Positions 26,954-27,402 of a stretch of 27,402 bases of DNA are shown one piece after another. Under the pieces are notes generated by a model, which saw only the letters and a program-made list of their open reading frames with translations, was not told where the DNA came from and did no database searches. Every line of letters begins with the position of its first letter. Position 1 is the stretch's first letter. A program made the position numbers and the translations under genes. Source of the stretch: Streptomyces rimosus subsp. rimosus (GTDB lineage: Bacteria; Actinomycetota; Actinomycetes; Streptomycetales; Streptomycetaceae); the NCBI RefSeq assembly GCF_000720725.1, contig NZ_JOCQ01000108.1:1-27402 (forward strand), written 5' to 3'.

Positions 26954-27402
26954 ATGCCGTTGCTAGCCGTGACGGCGCTGCCCTGCGGGCTGGTCATCGG
27001 GCTGCTGTTGGGCGCGCTCGGTGGCGGTGGGTCGATCCTCGCCGTACCGGCGCTGGTCTACCTCCTGCACCAGTCGCCGCACGAGGCCACGGCGGGCGCG
27101 CTGGTCGTGGTCGGTATCGGCGCGGCCTCCGGCCTGGCCTGCCACGCCCGCGCGGGCCGGGTCCGCTGGGCGGCGGGCGCGGCCTTCGGCGGGCTGGGCA
27201 CCGCCGGTACGTTCCTGGGCTCGCGCTGGAGCGCGGCGCTGGACCCGACGGTCCTGATGACGGCGTTCGCCGGGCTGATGCTGGTGGTGGCGGCCGCGAT
27301 GCTCGTACGGACCTGGCGCGAGCGGGCGAGGGCGTGCCCGGCCGAACAGGACACGGCGTGGCCGGCCGCGCGCCGCGCCCCGGCCCCGCCCCCCGCCGTA
27401 AC
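26954..27402 (+). CDS. TauE/SafE-family permease (partial, cut by window end)
   Basis: An open frame from ATG 26954 to the window edge (149 codons, no stop). The N-terminal half is typical of TauE/SafE proteins: LLLGALGGGGSILAVPALVY, SPHEATAGALVVVGIGAASG, RVRWAAGAAFGGLGTAGTFLG and TVLMTAFAGLMLVVAAAMLV, each part of a membrane helix. These proteins move sulfite, sulfoacetate or related small anions across the plasma membrane. A clear SD is missing; GGGC 6-8 nt upstream is weak, and coupling to gntR 37 bp before is possible. Its presence next to the CstB-like gene suggests export of sulfite or thiosulfate formed from persulfides. The final 20 residues visible are Pro/Ala-rich, perhaps a cytoplasmic loop between the two halves. 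Confidence 0.85.
   Translation, partial: MPLLAVTALPCGLVIGLLLGALGGGGSILAVPALVYLLHQSPHEATAGALVVVGIGAASGLACHARAGRVRWAAGAAFGGLGTAGTFLGSRWSAALDPTVLMTAFAGLMLVVAAAMLVRTWRERARACPAEQDTAWPAARRAPAPPPAV

Noticed and set aside
1..27402. CRISPR array, rRNA, insertion sequence or known riboswitch
   Set aside because: No regularly spaced 20-40-bp repeats, no transposase motifs and no recognisable riboswitch core were seen; the tandem repeats found are short and contiguous.

Overview
The window is very GC-rich, with G or C in nearly every third codon position, GTG/TTG starts next to ATG, and long antisense shadow frames. Together with the gene set (Glp/SepX divisome genes, an FmdB/Ruc-like chaperone under a CIRCE element, WXG100-type secretion genes, a methylthioadenosine phosphorylase near mscL) this points to a Streptomyces or close relative, chromosomal.

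Layout, left to right. (1) 1-1800: a LacI-family regulator with a proline-rich insert, then a secreted M23 peptidase. (2) 1910-2707: a minus-strand protein built from four related helix-turn-helix-like repeats. (3) 3127-5153: a compact minus-strand cassette made of a WXG100/EspC-like small protein, a WXG-like domain fused to an Amidase_6-type papain-like hydrolase, and a small three-pass membrane protein. It looks like a type VII-secreted effector unit with a possible immunity protein. A gene-poor stretch separates it from tRNA-Ala(CGC), which has its own promoter and terminator. (4) 6054-11712: a minus-strand block galU, glp (gephyrin/MoeA-like), moaC, mogA, rimJ-type acetyltransferase and sepX/glpR, combining UDP-glucose supply, molybdopterin enzymes and the divisome partners Glp and its membrane receptor. 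A 5-formyltetrahydrofolate cyclo-ligase diverges from galU.

(5) 12540-17283: a membrane-anchored penicillin-acylase-family Ntn hydrolase, divergent from a CPA1-type cation/proton antiporter. (6) 17610-20354: an MFS exporter with a long structured leader, a Ruc-like zinc-ribbon protein preceded by a CIRCE (HrcA) operator, and a probably leaderless methylthioadenosine phosphorylase. (7) 20581-22724: a short protein resembling a truncated SAF/RcpC-type gene, mscL, a small conserved acidic protein, and an isolated internal fragment of acetyl-CoA synthetase. (8) 23049-27402: a DHA2-type MFS exporter whose 3' end overlaps a convergent CstB-like persulfide dioxygenase-rhodanese gene, then a divergent GntR/HutC regulator followed by a TauE/SafE permease cut by the window edge. 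The last three form a plausible sulfide/persulfide detoxification module, with a palindromic operator on the -10 of the dioxygenase promoter.

The observations most worth following are the type VII effector-like cassette, the GntR-controlled CstB/TauE module, the CIRCE-controlled Ruc homologue, and two genes (rimJ-like and antiporter) whose best-supported start is CTG. No CRISPR array, insertion sequence, rRNA or replication origin was seen. All functional names come from reading the sequence by eye; no database search was run.
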